DNA from: Cryptomeria japonica
Taxonomy: Eukaryota > Streptophyta > Pinopsida > Cupressales > Cupressaceae
NCBI RefSeq assembly: GCF_030272615.1
Contig: NW_026729344.1
Span: forward strand, 1-64,000
Length of the DNA: 64,000 nucleotides
Direction of reading: 5' to 3'
Both the position numbers and the translations under genes were made by a program. How positions within the stretch are numbered: position 1 is the first letter of the stretch; each line of letters starts with the position of its first letter. The notes beneath the pieces were generated by a model. It saw only the letters and a program-made list of their open reading frames with translations, was not told the DNA's origin and did no database searches. Positions 34,493-49,481 of the stretch are shown here, one piece after another.

Positions 34493-37400
34493 AGTTTTTC
34501 GCCGGGCGTCGCAATGCTATTTGAATAAACCTTTTGCCCGTTTGCGTTCTCGTCGGGGCCGGGCCGGGCCGGGGTGCGCTGCCCGCACTACCGCGCGCGC
34601 GGGGGCGACACCGAGCGCGCACCCGAGGCGCCCCGAGCACACAGGCCACGGTGCAACCCGGGCGTTGTGCGCGCACCCCGGTGCGCCCGAGGTGCTGCGC
34701 GCGCACCCAGGTGAAATCGGTGTGCACCTCGGCCAGTGCGCGCTCGGTCGAGTCGCGCACGTTGGCCAAGGTGCACGGTGATGTTTCTTACTCTAAGGTT
34801 CCGCACCAGACGCCCGGGACAGGTGAGCGAAGCTGGGCGGGGCCGGGTGCGCGGCCGGGGCAGGTGCACGCAGCTGGAGAGAGCTTTGGAGCACACTTCG
34901 GAGCGCACCAATGATGCGCTCCATTCAAAAGTTTCCTGAAAAGGCAAAAAAAGTTGAGATTATAGAATTTCCCACTTGAGAGATTGTAAAAAAAAAAAAT
35001 TTAAAATGAAGGAAACGCGGGTGCCAAGGTGTGCGCAGCCCAGCCAAGGTGTGCGCACCAAGGCGCCCACCCTGGCGAAGGTGCACGCAAGGTGCGCACC
35101 CGAGGCAAACCGGACAATTAACCCAACTTTCGACTTCGCGCGCACCTTGGAGCGCACTTCGGAGCGCTCCTTGGTGCGCACCAATCTTGGGCACCTCGGA
35201 GTGCACCATGGCGCCCACCAAGGTGCGCACCCGGGGCAAACCGAGCTCCGACTTCGTGCGCACCTTGGAGCGCACGAAAGGTGCGCACCATGGCGCCCAC
35301 CAAGGTGCGCAGCCCAGCCAAGGCGTGCGCATCAAGGTGCGCACCCTGGCGAAGGTGCGCACCCGGGGCAAACCGAGCTCCGACTTCGTGCGCACCTTGG
35401 AGCGCACAAAAGGTGCGCAACCCAGCCAAGGTGTGCGCACCCCGGTCAAACCGAGCTCCGAATCGTGCGCACCAGAGGTGCACGCCATCGTGCGCACCTT
35501 GGAGCACACTTCGGAGCCCTCCTTGGTGCGCGCCGATGTTGCGCACCTCGGAGCGCACCCGGGGAAAACAATGCAATTAACCCGACTTTCGACTTCGTGG
35601 GCACCTCGGAGCGCTCTCGGGTTCGCACCTCGGAGCACACCGAGGTGCGCACCTTTGATGCGCTGCCTTCACCAATTTCCAGAAAAGGCAAGAAAACATT
35701 GAGAAGGTGTGCGCACCGAGGTGCCCACCCTGGCGAAGGTGCACGCGAGGTGCGCACCCGGGGCAAACCGGGCTCCGACTTCGTGCACGCCGCACCTTGG
35801 AGCACACTTCGGAGCGCTCCTTGGTGCGCACCAGGGCGCGCAACCCAGCCGAGGTGCCCACCCCGGCGAAGGTGCACGCGAGGTGCGCACCCGGGGCAAA
35901 CCGGGCTCCGACTTCGTGCACGCCATGGTGCCCACCGCGGCGAAGGTGCACGCGAGGTGCGCACCCGGGGCAAACCGGGCTCCGACTTCGTGCACGCCGC
36001 ACCTTGGAGCACACTTCGGAGCGCTCCTTGGTGCGCACCATGGTGCCCACCAGGGCGCGCAACCCCGCCGAAGGTGCACGCGAGGTGCGCACCCGGGGCA
36101 AACCGGGCTCCGACTTCGTGCACGCCGCACCTTGGAGCACACTTCGGAGCGCTCCTTGGTGCGCACCATGGTGCCCACCAGGGCGCGCAACCCCGCCGAA
36201 GGTGCACGCGAGGTGCGCACCCGGGGCAAACCGGGCTCCGACTTCGTGCACGCCATGGTGCGCACCGCGGCGAAGGTGCGCACCCGGGGCAAACCGGGCT
36301 CCGACTTCGTGCACGCCGCACCTTGGAGCACACTTCGGAGCGCTCCTTGGTGCGCACCAGGGCGCGCAACCCAGCCGAGGTGCCCACCCCGGCGAAGGTG
36401 CACGCGAGGTGCGTACCCGGGGCAAACCGGGCTCCGACTTCGTGCACGCCGCACCTTGGAGCACACTTCGGAGCGCTCCTTGGTGCGCACCATGGTGCCC
36501 ACCAGGCCGCGCAACCCAGCCAAGGTGTGCGCACCAAGGTGCACGCGAGGTGCGCACCCGGGGCAAACCGGGGTCCGACTTCGTGCACGCCGCACCTTGG
36601 AGCACACATCGGGGCGCTCCCGGGTTCGCACCGGCGTTGCGCACCGTGGTGGGCACCTCGGAGCACACCAAGGTGGGCAGCGAGGTGCGCACCTTTGATG
36701 CGATGCCTTCACTAATTTCCATAAAAGGCAAAAAAAAAACGAGATTTTAAAATTTCCGTTTTGAAAGATAGTGAGAAAAAGGGAATGCTGGTGCCATCTT
36801 GAGCCCGCCCTGGTGCGCAGCCCAGCCAAGGTGTGCGCACCAAGGTGCCCACCCTGGCGAAGGTGCGCGCCCGGGCAATTAACCCAACTTCCAACTTCGC
36901 GCGCGCCAGGGTGGGAGCGCACCCAACAACCGGGCCTGGGAAGAGCCAATGCGAGAAACCCCACCAAACGCTCTGACAAAAAAAGAGGGGGCGCTCCAGT
37001 AACCCCGCTTCGGAGCGCACCCTGGGCAAACCCAGCCAAGGTGCCCACCCCGGCCAAGGTGCAGGCGAGGTGCGCACCCGGGGCAAACCGGGCTCCGACA
37101 ACGTGCACGCCGCACCTTGGAGCACACTTCGTAGCGCTCCCGGGTGCGCACCTCAGAGCACACCAAGGTGGGCAGCGAGGTGCGCACCTTTGATGCGCTG
37201 CCTTCACTAATTTCCAGAAAAGGCAAAAAAAAAAGGAGATTTTAAAATTTCCGTTTTGAAAGATAGTGAAAAAAACGGAACGCGCGTGCCATCTTGAGCC
37301 CGCCCTGGTGCGCAGCCCAGGTAAGGTGCCCACCCTGGCAAAGGTGCGCACCCGGGCAATTAACCCTACTTCCGACTTCGTGCGCGCCAGGGTGGCAACC

Positions 37401-40400
37401 GGGCCTCGGAAGAGCCAATGCGAGAAACCCCACCAAACGCTCCGACAAAAAAAGAGGCGGCGCTCCAATAACCCCGCTTCGGAGCGCAGCCGGGGCAAAC
37501 CCAGCCAAGGTGCCCACCCCGACGAAGGTGCACGCGAGGTGCGCACCCGGGGCAAACCGGGCTCCGACAACGTGCACGCAGCACCTTGGAGCACACTTCG
37601 AAGCACTCCCGGGTGCCCACCGGCGTTGCGCACCGTGGTGGGCAGCGAGGTGCGCACCTTTGATGCGCTGCCTTCACTAATTTCCAGAAAAAGGCAAAAA
37701 AAAATGAGATTTTAAAATTTCCGTTTTGAAAGATAGTGAAAAAAAAGGAACGCGGGTGCCATCTTGAGCCCGCCCTGGTGCGCAGCCCAGGCAAGGCATG
37801 CGCACCAAGGTGCCCACCCGAGGTGCACACCCGGGGCAAACCGGGCTCCGACTTCGTGCAGGCCGCACCTTGGAGCACACTTCGGAGCGCTCCTTGGTGC
37901 GCACCATGGTGCCCACCAGGGCGCGCAACCCAGCCAAGGTCTGCACACTAAGGTGCCCACCCCGGCGAAGGTGCACGCGAGGTGCGCACCCGGGGCAAAC
38001 CGGGCTCCGACTTCGTGCACGCCATGGTGCCCACCGCGGCGAAGGTGCACGCGAGGTGCGCACCCGGGGCAAACCGGGCTCCGACTTCGTGCACGCCGCA
38101 CCTTGGAGCACACTTCGGAGCGCTCCTTGGTGCGCACCATGGTGCCCACCAGGGCGCGCAACCCAGCCAAGGTGTGCGCACCAAGGTGCACGCGAGGTGC
38201 GCACCCGGGGCAAACCGGGGTCCGACTTCGTGCACGCCGCACCTTGGAGCACACATCGGAGCGCTCCCAGGTTCGCACCAGCGTTGCGCACCTTTGATGC
38301 GCTGCCTTCACTAATTTCCAGAAAAGGCAAAAAAAAACGATATTTTAAAATTTCCGTTCTGAAAGATAGTGAAAAAAACGGAACGCGGGTGCCATCTTGA
38401 GCCCTTCCTGGTGCGCAGCCCAGGCAAGTTGTGCGCACCAAGGTGCCCACCCTGGCGGAGGTGCGCGCCCGGGGCAAACCGGGCTCCGACTTCGTGCACT
38501 GCATGGTGCCCACCAAGGCGCGCAACCCAGCCAAGGTGCCCACCGCAGCGAAGGTGCACGCGAGGTGCACACCCGGGGCAAACCGGGCTCCGACTTCGTG
38601 CACGCCGCACCTTGGAGCACACTTCAGAGCGCTCCTTGGTGCGCACCAGGGCGCGCAACCCAGCCGAGGTGCCCACCCCGGCGAAGGTGCACGCGAGGTG
38701 CGCACCCGGGGCAAACCGGGCTCCGACTTCGTGCACGCCATGGTGCCCACCGCGGCGAAGGTGCGCACCCGGGGCAAACCGGGCTCCGACTTCGTGCACG
38801 CCGCACCTTGGAGCACACTTCGGAGCGCTCCTTGGTGCGCACCATGGTGCCCACCAGGCCGCGCAACCCAGCCAAGGTGTGCGCACCAAGGTGCACGCGA
38901 GGTGCGCACCCGGGGCAAACCGGGGTCCGACTTCGTGCACGCCGCACCTTGGAGCACACATCGGGGCGCTCCCGGGTTCGCACCGGCGTTGCGCACCGTG
39001 GTGGGCACCTCGGAGCACACCAAGGTGGGCAGCGAGGTGCGCACCTTTGATGCGATGCCTTCACTAATTTCCATAAAAGGCAAAAAAAAAACGAGATTTT
39101 AAAATTTCCGTTTTGAAAGATAGTGAGAAAAAGGGAATGCTGGTGCCATCTTGAGCCCGCCCTGGTGCGCAGCCCAGCCAAGGTTTGCGCACCAAGGTGC
39201 CCACCCTGGCGAAGGTGCGCGCCCGGGCAATTAACCCAACTTCCAACTTCGCGCGCGCCAGGGTGGGAGCGCACCCAACAACCGGGCCTGGGAAGAGCCA
39301 ATGCGAGAAACCCCACCAAACTCTCTGACAAAAAAAGAGGGGGCGCTCCAGTAACCCCGCTTCGGAGCGCACCCTGGGCAAACCCAGCCAAGGTGCCCAC
39401 CCCGGCCAAGGTGCAGGCGAGGTGCGCACCCGGGGCAAACCGGGCTCCGACAACGTGCACGCCGCACCTTGGAGCACACTTCGTAGCGCTCCCGGGTGCG
39501 CACCTCAGAGCACACCAAGGTGGGCAGCGAGGTGCGCACCTTTGATGCGCTGCCTTCACTAATTTCCAGAAAAGGCAAAAAAAAAAGGAGATTTTAAAAT
39601 TTCCGTTTTGAAAGATAGTGAAAAAAACGGAACGCGCGTGCCATCTTGAGCCCGCCCTGGTGCGCAGCCCAGGTAAGGTGCCACCCTGGCAAAGGTGCGC
39701 ACCCGGGCAATTAACCCTACTTCCGACTTCGTGCGCGCCAGGGTGGCAACCGGGCCTCGGAAGAGCCAATGCGAGAAACCCCACCAAACGCTCCGACAAA
39801 AAAAGAGGCGGCGCTCCAATAACCCCGCTTCGGAGCGCAGCCGGGGCAAACCAAGCCAAGGTGCCCACCCCGACGAAGGTGCACGCGAGGTGCGCACCCG
39901 GGGCAAACCGGGCTCCGACAACGTGCACGCAGCACCTTGGAGCACACTTCGAAGCACTCCCGGGTGCCCACCGGCGTTGCGCACCGTGGTGGGCAGCGAG
40001 GTGCGCACCTTTGATGCGCTGCCTTCACTAATTTCCAGAAAAAGGCAAAAAAAAATGAGATTTTAAAATTTCCGTTTTGAAAGATAGTGAAAAAAAAGGA
40101 ACGCGGGTGCCATCTTGAGCCCGCCCTGGTGCGCAGCCCAGGCAAGGCATGCGCACCAAGGTGCCCACCCGAGGTGCACACCCGGGGCAAACCGGGCTCC
40201 GACTTCGTGCAGGCCGCACCTTGGAGCACACTTCGGAGCGCTCCTTGGTGCGCACCATGGTGCCCACCAGGGCGCACCCGAGGCAAACCGGGCTCCGACT
40301 TCGTGCACGCCGCACCTTGGAGCACACATCGGAGCGCTCCCAGGTTCGCACCAGCGTTGCGCACCTTTGATGCGCTGCCTTCACTAATTTCCAGAAAAGG

Positions 40401-41049
40401 CAAAAAAAAACGATATTTTAAAATTTCCGTTCTGAAAGATAGTGAAAAAAACGGAACGCGGGTGCCATCTTGAGCCCTTCCTGATGCGCAGCCCAGGCAA
40501 GTTGTGCGCACCAAGGTGCCCACCCTGGCGGAGGTGCGCGCCCGGGGCAAACCGGGCTCCGACTTCGTGCACTGCATGGTGCCCACCAAGGCGCGCAACC
40601 CAGCCAAGGTGCCCACCGCAGCGAAGGTGCACGCGAGGTGCGCACCCGAGGTGCACACCCGGGGCAAACCGGGCTCCGACTTCGTGCACGCCGCACCTTG
40701 GAGCACACTTCAGAGCGCTCCTTGGTACGCACCAGGGCGCGCAACCCAGCCAAGGTGCTCACCTCGGCGAAGGTGCACGCGAGGTGCGCACCCGGGGCAA
40801 ACCGGGCTCGGACTTCGTGCACGCCGCACCTTGGAGCACACATCGGAGCGCTCCCGGGTTCGCACCAGCATTGCGCACCTTTGATGCGCTGCCTTCACTA
40901 ATTTCCAGAAAAGGCAAAAAAAAGAAAAAAATGAGATTTTAAAATTTCCGTTTTGAAAGATAGTGAAAAAAACGGAACGCGGGTGCCATCTTGAGCCCGC
41001 CCTGGTGTGCAGCCCAGGCAAGTTGTGCGCACCAAGGCACCCACCCTGG

Positions 41050-41558
41050 CCAAGGTGGGTCACGGGGTGGGTCCTAGGGTGGGTAACGGGGTGGGTACTA
41101 AGGTGCGTGCCAAGGTGGGTCATAGGGTGGGTGCCAAGGTGGGCACCAGGGTGGGTGTGCACCAACCCTAGCCAGGGTAGGTCACGGGGTGGTTGTCGGG
41201 GTGGGCGTCAAGGAGCCAAGGTGGGTGGCAAGTAGCCAAGTTGCGTGCCAAGGTGGGTGTCGGGGTGGGTGCCAAGGATCCAAGGTGGGTGCCAAGGAAC
41301 CAAGGTGGGTGTCTGGGTGGGTGCCGAGGTGGGAGCCAGGGTGGGTCCCAAGGTGAGTGCAAAGGTGGGTGCCAGGGTCAAGGTGAGTGCCAATGTGGGT
41401 TCCAAGGTGCCAGGGTCAGGGTGAGTGCCAATGTGGGTTCAAAGGTGCTAAGTTGGGTGCGAGGTTGGGTGCGAGGGTGGGTGGGTGCCAAGGTGTGCTA
41501 GGTGGAAGCCCGGGTGGGTCGGCATCCCATGGGTGTCGAGTTGGGTGCCTGATGGGTG
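41050..41558 (+). repeat. G-rich 12-bp minisatellite (U5)
   Basis: This is the same 509-bp array upstream of the 5S gene at 42292, with no length change. Confidence 0.88.
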
Positions 41559-42291
41559 CTTCTTGTCAAGTTTTAGTCGTCGGGACTCATTTCGAGCCTT
41601 AGAGGTCGTTTCTTGTCCGGTTGCCCTGTCTTCGACCTGGGAACCCAATTTTGGTCCTCGGGTCCCATTTTTTTTTGTCTCGCATCCCACTTTTGGCCTG
41701 TGGCCTTTTCGGGGTCGATTCTCGTTTTGGGCATCAGAGCATGTTTCTTCTCCTAAAACCCAATATTTGTTTATTAAGTCTCGGAACACATTTTTGTTCT
41801 CGTGGACCCATCATGGGTCTTGGAACGCATTTGTGGTCCTTGGGTCCCATTTTGCATCCCGAAACTTGTGTTTTGGTGCTTGATCCCTATTTTGGGTGCC
41901 CACCTTGCACCAAGTGCGCACCCGGGGCAAACCGAGCGCCTTGGTGCACCGGGGCAAGATCGAGCGTGCACCCGAGGCGCCCCGAACATGCACCAAGGTG
42001 CACTCGGCCCACATGTGAGCGCAGGTCGTTGCGCCCGAGGTGGTGTGTGGGCACCGCGTTGCAGACGGGACACTGCACGCACACGACGCCCCCTCCAGGT
42101 GCACGCACGTAGGCCGGGCCGGGTGCACACCCGACGCCCTAGCAAGGTGCGCGCACCCGGGCAGGGCTCACACTTGGCGAACGGGGCGCACTTCGCGAGG
42201 GAGGGTGTGCACCTCGACGGGGGTGGGTGGCCGGGGTGGATTCGCACGTGGGTCGCGGTTTGCTAAGTACACACTGCGACAAGCTCATAAC

Positions 42292-42410
42292 GGGTGCGAT
42301 CATACCAGCGTTAGTGCACCGGATCCCATCAGAACTCCGCAGTTAAGCGCGCTTGGGCCGGAGTAGTACTGGGATGGGTGACCTCCCGGGAAGTCCCGGT
42401 GTTGCACCCT
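42292..42410 (+). rRNA. 5S ribosomal RNA, unit U6
   Basis: This copy is identical to the others and lies 7923 bp after the previous gene, with an intact internal promoter and terminator. Confidence 0.98.
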
Positions 42411-42415
42411 TTTTT
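42410..42415 (+). terminator. RNA polymerase III T-run terminator, U6
   Basis: A T6 run immediately follows the 5S gene, with T5 just downstream. Confidence 0.93.
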
Positions 42416-45400
42416 AGTTTTTCGCCGGGCGTCGCAATGCTATTTGAATAAACCTTTTGCCCGTTTGCGTTCTCGTCGGGGCCGGGCCGGGCCGGGGTGC
42501 GCTGCCCGCACTACCGCGCGCGCGGGGGCGACACCGAGCGCGCACCCGAGGCGCCCCGAGCACACAGGCCACGGTGCAACCCGGGCGTTGTGCGCGCACC
42601 CCGGTGCGCCCGAGGTGCTGCGCGCGCACCCAGGTGAAATCGGTGTGCACCTCGGCCAGTGCGCGCTCGGTCGAGTCGCGCACGTTGGCCAAGGTGCACG
42701 GTGATGTTTCTTACTCTAAGGTTCCGCACCAGACGCCCGGGACAGGTGAGCGAAGCTGGGCGGGGCCGGGTGCGCGGCCGGGGCAGGTGCACGCAGCTGG
42801 AGAGAGCTTTGGAGCACACTTCGGAGCGCACCAATGATGCGCTCCATTCAAAAGTTTCCTGAAAAGGCAAAAAAAGTTGAGATTATAGAATTTCCCACTT
42901 GAGAGATTGTAAAAAAAAAAAATTTAAAATGAAGGAAACGCGGGTGCCAAGGTGTGCGCAGCCCAGCCAAGGTGTGCGCACCAAGGCGCCCACCCTGGCG
43001 AAGGTGCACGCAAGGTGCGCACCCGAGGCAAACCGGACAATTAACCCAACTTTCGACTTCGCGCGCACCTTGGAGCGCACTTCGGAGCGCTCCTTGGTGC
43101 GCACCAATCTTGGGCACCTCGGAGTGCACCATGGCGCCCACCAAGGTGCGCACCCGGGGCAAACCGAGCTCCGACTTCGTGCGCACCTTGGAGCGCACGA
43201 AAGGTGCGCACCATGGCGCCCACCAAGGTGCGCAGCCCAGCCAAGGCGTGCGCATCAAGGTGCGCACCCTGGCGAAGGTGCGCACCCGGGGCAAACCGAG
43301 CTCCGACTTCGTGCGCACCTTGGAGCGCACAAAAGGTGCGCAACCCAGCCAAGGTGTGCGCACCCCGGTCAAACCGAGCTCCGAATCGTGCGCACCAGAG
43401 GTGCACGCCATCGTGCGCACCTTGGAGCACACTTCGGAGCCCTCCTTGGTGCGCGCCGATGTTGCGCACCTCGGAGCGCACCCGGGGAAAACAATGCAAT
43501 TAACCCGACTTTCGACTTCGTGGGCACCTCGGAGCGCTCTCGGGTTCGCACCTCGGAGCACACCGAGGTGCGCACCTTTGATGCGCTGCCTTCACCAATT
43601 TCCAGAAAAGGCAAGAAAACATTGAGAAGGTGTGCGCACCGAGGTGCCCACCCTGGCGAAGGTGCACGCGAGGTGCGCACCCGGGGCAAACCGGGCTCCG
43701 ACTTCGTGCACGCCGCACCTTGGAGCACACTTCGGAGCGCTCCTTGGTGCGCACCAGGGCGCGCAACCCAGCCGAGGTGCCCACCCCGGCGAAGGTGCAC
43801 GCGAGGTGCGCACCCGGGGCAAACCGGGCTCCGACTTCGTGCACGCCATGGTGCCCACCGCGGCGAAGGTGCACGCGAGGTGCGCACCCGGGGCAAACCG
43901 GGCTCCGACTTCGTGCACGCCGCACCTTGGAGCACACTTCGGAGCGCTCCTTGGTGCGCACCATGGTGCCCACCAGGGCGCGCAACCCCGCCGAAGGTGC
44001 ACGCGAGGTGCGCACCCGGGGCAAACCGGGCTCCGACTTCGTGCACGCCGCACCTTGGAGCACACTTCGGAGCGCTCCTTGGTGCGCACCATGGTGCCCA
44101 CCAGGGCGCGCAACCCCGCCGAAGGTGCACGCGAGGTGCGCACCCGGGGCAAACCGGGCTCCGACTTCGTGCACGCCATGGTGCGCACCGCGGCGAAGGT
44201 GCGCACCCGGGGCAAACCGGGCTCCGACTTCGTGCACGCCGCACCTTGGAGCACACTTCGGAGCGCTCCTTGGTGCGCACCAGGGCGCGCAACCCAGCCG
44301 AGGTGCCCACCCCGGCGAAGGTGCACGCGAGGTGCGTACCCGGGGCAAACCGGGCTCCGACTTCGTGCACGCCGCACCTTGGAGCACACTTCGGAGCGCT
44401 CCTTGGTGCGCACCATGGTGCCCACCAGGCCGCGCAACCCAGCCAAGGTGTGCGCACCAAGGTGCACGCGAGGTGCGCACCCGGGGCAAACCGGGGTCCG
44501 ACTTCGTGCACGCCGCACCTTGGAGCACACATCGGGGCGCTCCCGGGTTCGCACCGGCGTTGCGCACCGTGGTGGGCACCTCGGAGCACACCAAGGTGGG
44601 CAGCGAGGTGCGCACCTTTGATGCGATGCCTTCACTAATTTCCATAAAAGGCAAAAAAAAAACGAGATTTTAAAATTTCCGTTTTGAAAGATAGTGAGAA
44701 AAAGGGAATGCTGGTGCCATCTTGAGCCCGCCCTGGTGCGCAGCCCAGCCAAGGTGTGCGCACCAAGGTGCCCACCCTGGCGAAGGTGCGCGCCCGGGCA
44801 ATTAACCCAACTTCCAACTTCGCGCGCGCCAGGGTGGGAGCGCACCCAACAACCGGGCCTGGGAAGAGCCAATGCGAGAAACCCCACCAAACGCTCTGAC
44901 AAAAAAAGAGGGGGCGCTCCAGTAACCCCGCTTCGGAGCGCACCCTGGGCAAACCCAGCCAAGGTGCCCACCCCGGCCAAGGTGCAGGCGAGGTGCGCAC
45001 CCGGGGCAAACCGGGCTCCGACAACGTGCACGCCGCACCTTGGAGCACACTTCGTAGCGCTCCCGGGTGCGCACCTCAGAGCACACCAAGGTGGGCAGCG
45101 AGGTGCGCACCTTTGATGCGCTGCCTTCACTAATTTCCAGAAAAGGCAAAAAAAAAAGGAGATTTTAAAATTTCCGTTTTGAAAGATAGTGAAAAAAACG
45201 GAACGCGCGTGCCATCTTGAGCCCGCCCTGGTGCGCAGCCCAGGTAAGGTGCCCACCCTGGCAAAGGTGCGCACCCGGGCAATTAACCCTACTTCCGACT
45301 TCGTGCGCGCCAGGGTGGCAACCGGGCCTCGGAAGAGCCAATGCGAGAAACCCCACCAAACGCTCCGACAAAAAAAGAGGCGGCGCTCCAATAACCCCGC

Positions 45401-48400
45401 TTCGGAGCGCAGCCGGGGCAAACCCAGCCAAGGTGCCCACCCCGACGAAGGTGCACGCGAGGTGCGCACCCGGGGCAAACCGGGCTCCGACAACGTGCAC
45501 GCAGCACCTTGGAGCACACTTCGAAGCACTCCCGGGTGCCCACCGGCGTTGCGCACCGTGGTGGGCAGCGAGGTGCGCACCTTTGATGCGCTGCCTTCAC
45601 TAATTTCCAGAAAAAGGCAAAAAAAAATGAGATTTTAAAATTTCCGTTTTGAAAGATAGTGAAAAAAAAGGAACGCGGGTGCCATCTTGAGCCCGCCCTG
45701 GTGCGCAGCCCAGGCAAGGCATGCGCACCAAGGTGCCCACCCGAGGTGCACACCCGGGGCAAACCGGGCTCCGACTTCGTGCAGGCCGCACCTTGGAGCA
45801 CACTTCGGAGCGCTCCTTGGTGCGCACCATGGTGCCCACCAGGGCGCGCAACCCAGCCAAGGTCTGCACACTAAGGTGCCCACCCCGGCGAAGGTGCACG
45901 CGAGGTGCGCACCCGGGGCAAACCGGGCTCCGACTTCGTGCACGCCATGGTGCCCACCGCGGCGAAGGTGCACGCGAGGTGCGCACCCGGGGCAAACCGG
46001 GCTCCGACTTCGTGCACGCCGCACCTTGGAGCACACTTCGGAGCGCTCCTTGGTGCGCACCATGGTGCCCACCAGGGCGCGCAACCCAGCCAAGGTGTGC
46101 GCACCAAGGTGCACGCGAGGTGCGCACCCGGGGCAAACCGGGGTCCGACTTCGTGCACGCCGCACCTTGGAGCACACATCGGAGCGCTCCCAGGTTCGCA
46201 CCAGCGTTGCGCACCTTTGATGCGCTGCCTTCACTAATTTCCAGAAAAGGCAAAAAAAAACGATATTTTAAAATTTCCGTTCTGAAAGATAGTGAAAAAA
46301 ACGGAACGCGGGTGCCATCTTGAGCCCTTCCTGGTGCGCAGCCCAGGCAAGTTGTGCGCACCAAGGTGCCCACCCTGGCGGAGGTGCGCGCCCGGGGCAA
46401 ACCGGGCTCCGACTTCGTGCACTGCATGGTGCCCACCAAGGCGCGCAACCCAGCCAAGGTGCCCACCGCAGCGAAGGTGCACGCGAGGTGCACACCCGGG
46501 GCAAACCGGGCTCCGACTTCGTGCACGCCGCACCTTGGAGCACACTTCAGAGCGCTCCTTGGTGCGCACCAGGGCGCGCAACCCAGCCGAGGTGCCCACC
46601 CCGGCGAAGGTGCACGCGAGGTGCGCACCCGGGGCAAACCGGGCTCCGACTTCGTGCACGCCATGGTGCCCACCGCGGCGAAGGTGCGCACCCGGGGCAA
46701 ACCGGGCTCCGACTTCGTGCACGCCGCACCTTGGAGCACACTTCGGAGCGCTCCTTGGTGCGCACCATGGTGCCCACCAGGCCGCGCAACCCAGCCAAGG
46801 TGTGCGCACCAAGGTGCACGCGAGGTGCGCACCCGGGGCAAACCGGGGTCCGACTTCGTGCACGCCGCACCTTGGAGCACACATCGGGGCGCTCCCGGGT
46901 TCGCACCGGCGTTGCGCACCGTGGTGGGCACCTCGGAGCACACCAAGGTGGGCAGCGAGGTGCGCACCTTTGATGCGATGCCTTCACTAATTTCCATAAA
47001 AGGCAAAAAAAAAACGAGATTTTAAAATTTCCGTTTTGAAAGATAGTGAGAAAAAGGGAATGCTGGTGCCATCTTGAGCCCGCCCTGGTGCGCAGCCCAG
47101 CCAAGGTTTGCGCACCAAGGTGCCCACCCTGGCGAAGGTGCGCGCCCGGGCAATTAACCCAACTTCCAACTTCGCGCGCGCCAGGGTGGGAGCGCACCCA
47201 ACAACCGGGCCTGGGAAGAGCCAATGCGAGAAACCCCACCAAACTCTCTGACAAAAAAAGAGGGGGCGCTCCAGTAACCCCGCTTCGGAGCGCACCCTGG
47301 GCAAACCCAGCCAAGGTGCCCACCCCGGCCAAGGTGCAGGCGAGGTGCGCACCCGGGGCAAACCGGGCTCCGACAACGTGCACGCCGCACCTTGGAGCAC
47401 ACTTCGTAGCGCTCCCGGGTGCGCACCTCAGAGCACACCAAGGTGGGCAGCGAGGTGCGCACCTTTGATGCGCTGCCTTCACTAATTTCCAGAAAAGGCA
47501 AAAAAAAAAGGAGATTTTAAAATTTCCGTTTTGAAAGATAGTGAAAAAAACGGAACGCGCGTGCCATCTTGAGCCCGCCCTGGTGCGCAGCCCAGGTAAG
47601 GTGCCACCCTGGCAAAGGTGCGCACCCGGGCAATTAACCCTACTTCCGACTTCGTGCGCGCCAGGGTGGCAACCGGGCCTCGGAAGAGCCAATGCGAGAA
47701 ACCCCACCAAACGCTCCGACAAAAAAAGAGGCGGCGCTCCAATAACCCCGCTTCGGAGCGCAGCCGGGGCAAACCAAGCCAAGGTGCCCACCCCGACGAA
47801 GGTGCACGCGAGGTGCGCACCCGGGGCAAACCGGGCTCCGACAACGTGCACGCAGCACCTTGGAGCACACTTCGAAGCACTCCCGGGTGCCCACCGGCGT
47901 TGCGCACCGTGGTGGGCAGCGAGGTGCGCACCTTTGATGCGCTGCCTTCACTAATTTCCAGAAAAAGGCAAAAAAAAATGAGATTTTAAAATTTCCGTTT
48001 TGAAAGATAGTGAAAAAAAAGGAACGCGGGTGCCATCTTGAGCCCGCCCTGGTGCGCAGCCCAGGCAAGGCATGCGCACCAAGGTGCCCACCCGAGGTGC
48101 ACACCCGGGGCAAACCGGGCTCCGACTTCGTGCAGGCCGCACCTTGGAGCACACTTCGGAGCGCTCCTTGGTGCGCACCATGGTGCCCACCAGGGCGCAC
48201 CCGAGGCAAACCGGGCTCCGACTTCGTGCACGCCGCACCTTGGAGCACACATCGGAGCGCTCCCAGGTTCGCACCAGCGTTGCGCACCTTTGATGCGCTG
48301 CCTTCACTAATTTCCAGAAAAGGCAAAAAAAAACGATATTTTAAAATTTCCGTTCTGAAAGATAGTGAAAAAAACGGAACGCGGGTGCCATCTTGAGCCC

Positions 48401-48972
48401 TTCCTGATGCGCAGCCCAGGCAAGTTGTGCGCACCAAGGTGCCCACCCTGGCGGAGGTGCGCGCCCGGGGCAAACCGGGCTCCGACTTCGTGCACTGCAT
48501 GGTGCCCACCAAGGCGCGCAACCCAGCCAAGGTGCCCACCGCAGCGAAGGTGCACGCGAGGTGCGCACCCGAGGTGCACACCCGGGGCAAACCGGGCTCC
48601 GACTTCGTGCACGCCGCACCTTGGAGCACACTTCAGAGCGCTCCTTGGTACGCACCAGGGCGCGCAACCCAGCCAAGGTGCTCACCCCGGCGAAGGTGCA
48701 CGCGAGGTGCGCACCCGGGGCAAACCGGGCTCGGACTTCGTGCACGCCGCACCTTGGAGCACACATCGGAGCGCTCCCGGGTTCGCACCAGCATTGCGCA
48801 CCTTTGATGCGCTGCCTTCACTAATTTCCAGAAAAGGCAAAAAAAAGAAAAAAATGAGATTTTAAAATTTCCGTTTTGAAAGATAGTGAAAAAAACGGAA
48901 CGCGGGTGCCATCTTGAGCCCGCCCTGGTGTGCAGCCCAGGCAAGTTGTGCGCACCAAGGCACCCACCCTGG

Positions 48973-49481
48973 CCAAGGTGGGTCACGGGGTGGGTCCTAG
49001 GGTGGGTAACGGGGTGGGTACTAAGGTGCGTGCCAAGGTGGGTCATAGGGTGGGTGCCAAGGTGGGCACCAGGGTGGGTGTGCACCAACCCTAGCCAGGG
49101 TAGGTCACGGGGTGGTTGTCGGGGTGGGCGTCAAGGAGCCAAGGTGGGTGGCAAGTAGCCAAGTTGCGTGCCAAGGTGGGTGTCGGGGTGGGTGCCAAGG
49201 ATCCAAGGTGGGTGCCAAGGAACCAAGGTGGGTGTCTGGGTGGGTGCCGAGGTGGGAGCCAGGGTGGGTCCCAAGGTGAGTGCAAAGGTGGGTGCCAGGG
49301 TCAAGGTGAGTGCCAATGTGGGTTCCAAGGTGCCAGGGTCAGGGTGAGTGCCAATGTGGGTTCAAAGGTGCTAAGTTGGGTGCGAGGTTGGGTGCGAGGG
49401 TGGGTGGGTGCCAAGGTGTGCTAGGTGGAAGCCCGGGTGGGTCGGCATCCCATGGGTGTCGAGTTGGGTGCCTGATGGGTG
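48973..49481 (+). repeat. G-rich 12-bp minisatellite (U6)
   Basis: This is the same 509-bp array upstream of the 5S gene at 50215, with no length change. Confidence 0.88.

Larger units (their letters stand above)
34369..42291 (+). repeat. 5S rDNA repeat unit U5 (7923 bp)
   Basis: To convert from U1, add 31695. The only private change found is C-to-T at 40764. Confidence 0.97.
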